Assembly: GCA_945787585.1 (NCBI GenBank)
Contig: CALZIG010000031.1
Span: 1-5,654, forward strand
From: an uncultured Gammaproteobacteria bacterium
Lineage (GTDB): Bacteria > Pseudomonadota > Gammaproteobacteria > SZUA-140
Length of the DNA stretch: 5,654 nucleotides
Direction: 5' to 3'
Shown: piece by piece, positions 4,893 to 5,654 of the stretch
Numbering within the stretch: position 1 is the stretch's first letter
How the letters are laid out: the number at the start of each line of letters is the position of its first letter
Translations under genes and position numbers: made by a program
The notes under the pieces: model-generated
The model's input: only the letters and a program-made list of their open reading frames with translations
What the model was told of the DNA's origin: nothing
The model's database searches: none

Positions 4893-5471
4893 ATGCCTCG
4901 ATTTAAACACTTATTTAAATATCATATTGCGGTGGTGGCGTTGCTGGCACTGGCCTCGATTTCATTGACAGAATCTGCGTTGGCTGTCGATATTGAAGCG
5001 ATGAAGGCGGCGGCGGATCGTGGTGACATTGCCGCTCAATATGATCTTTCTGGCGCATATTATACCGGCAACGGCGTGCCTATGGATCGACGCAAGGCGG
5101 TGCGGAAGATTGAGGCGTTGGCAAAGCAAGGCTACGCGCCGGCCCAATATACGTTGGGACGATTTTATGATGTGAATGGCTATTTTCAGGAGAACCAGCC
5201 GGCCGCTTCGCGTTGGTATAAGTTGTCAGCCGTGCAGGGGTTTGCGGATGCTCAGGCGATATTAGGCTTTCAGTATTTTCATGGCTATGGGCTGGATAAA
5301 GACTGGGAGCAGTCTGCCCGCTGGCTTAGTCTGGCGGCCAACCAGGGTAACCCTGATGCGATTAAGAACCTCGAAATACTGAAAGAGAAGGTGCGTAAGT
5401 TAGCGGCTTCAGAGCAGCGATTGAAAAACATCATTTTGAAGACGATCATCGAGTATTCAATCAAAAAATAA
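4893..5471 (+). CDS. Exported Sel1-repeat protein
   Basis: This 192-residue protein begins with a typical signal peptide: basic start MPRFKHLFKYH, hydrophobic core IAVVALLALASISL, and a likely cleavage after SALA near residue 31. Three consecutive 36-residue Sel1-like repeats follow (45-80, 81-116, 117-152). They carry the family signature of AQY/AQA, LG or SG plus Y, a G-x-G turn, and a closing W/A-x-x-QG, and run into a partial fourth (153-161). Sel1 repeats are paired helices forming a solenoid that binds other proteins. The C-terminal ~30 residues are a basic helix (ILKEKVRKL, then RLKNIILKTI). AAGGAG (4881-4886) lies six bases before ATG 4893 and three before ATG 4890, so 4893 is preferred. 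An upstream TTG at 4848 would spoil the signal peptide. Likely periplasmic scaffold or adaptor acting with the upstream membrane protein; partner unknown. Confidence 0.9.
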   Translation: MPRFKHLFKYHIAVVALLALASISLTESALAVDIEAMKAAADRGDIAAQYDLSGAYYTGNGVPMDRRKAVRKIEALAKQGYAPAQYTLGRFYDVNGYFQENQPAASRWYKLSAVQGFADAQAILGFQYFHGYGLDKDWEQSARWLSLAANQGNPDAIKNLEILKEKVRKLAASEQRLKNIILKTIIEYSIKK

Positions 5472-5654
5472 CCACGAGTGATGTGGTAAAGCATAGGCCT
5501 TGCTGGTGTTGATTCTCGTAGAAAGCCCAGTCGTGTTATTTATTAATGTTAAACTCATGCCGACCGTAATGTAATTGAAGGCGTTATGCGGTGGATGATG
5601 TTTTATTAACATATCCTGCATAAAAATTAATCTGTAATGAGCGTGTGAGTTAAA
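5472..5654. other. Downstream intergenic sequence
   Basis: A weak hairpin, ACCAC-gagtgat-GTGGT (5471-5487), overlaps the Sel1 stop codon and lacks a T-run, so it is a poor terminator candidate. The remainder is AT-rich with no frame longer than a few codons. It could hold a promoter for a gene beyond the window; none is clear. Confidence 0.4.

Noticed and set aside
5471..5487. ACCAC/GTGGT hairpin as terminator of the Sel1 gene
   Set aside because: Only five base pairs, no T-run, and it overlaps the stop codon.

Overview
The window looks like the chromosome of a moderately AT-rich proteobacterium, most likely gamma- or beta-class. This rests on the proteobacterial CspA-type cold-shock protein, a classical Fur operator, a consensus FNR/Anr-type site, an HDOD-domain protein and an IS5-family element. 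Genus cannot be read from the sequence. All clearly intact genes are on the plus strand.

Left part (1-1413): the 5' end of an IS5-family insertion sequence enters from the left edge on the minus strand and ends near position 116, next to a TTAA target. An intergenic region follows with a perfect FNR/Anr-type box (196-209). Next is a wreck of two transporter genes. The first ~54 codons of an APC-superfamily amino-acid permease (333-494) are joined out of frame to the interior of an NhaA-type Na+/H+ antiporter. The antiporter remnant lacks its first ~70 residues, lacks ~55-60 central codons that would carry the two essential aspartates, and has an in-frame TAG. The locus records at least two deletions and is annotated as pseudogenes.

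Middle (1414-2660): a possible 30-residue single-helix membrane peptide (1522-1614) precedes a cold-shock protein gene (1718-1924), which ends in a strong intrinsic terminator. About 260 bases downstream is a near-perfect Fur operator inside the spacer of a sigma70-type promoter (2216-2244). The leader carries a possible 14-codon ORF and leads to a 101-residue protein with a CxxCxxC cluster (2355-2660). The protein is unrecognised but probably iron-regulated.

Right part (2661-5654): a monocistronic-looking HDOD gene (2926-3813) is preceded by a terminator-like hairpin immediately upstream of its ribosome binding site and followed by a good terminator. Its HD motif is degenerate (HN), so it is probably a signalling or scaffold protein rather than an enzyme. 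A separate two-gene unit follows: a zinc-ribbon/transmembrane/extracytoplasmic protein (4129-4857) and, 35 bases downstream, an exported protein of three Sel1 repeats (4893-5471). Their juxtaposition suggests a shared envelope function, but neither has a recognisable specific role.

No CRISPR array, rRNA, tRNA or clear defence system was seen.
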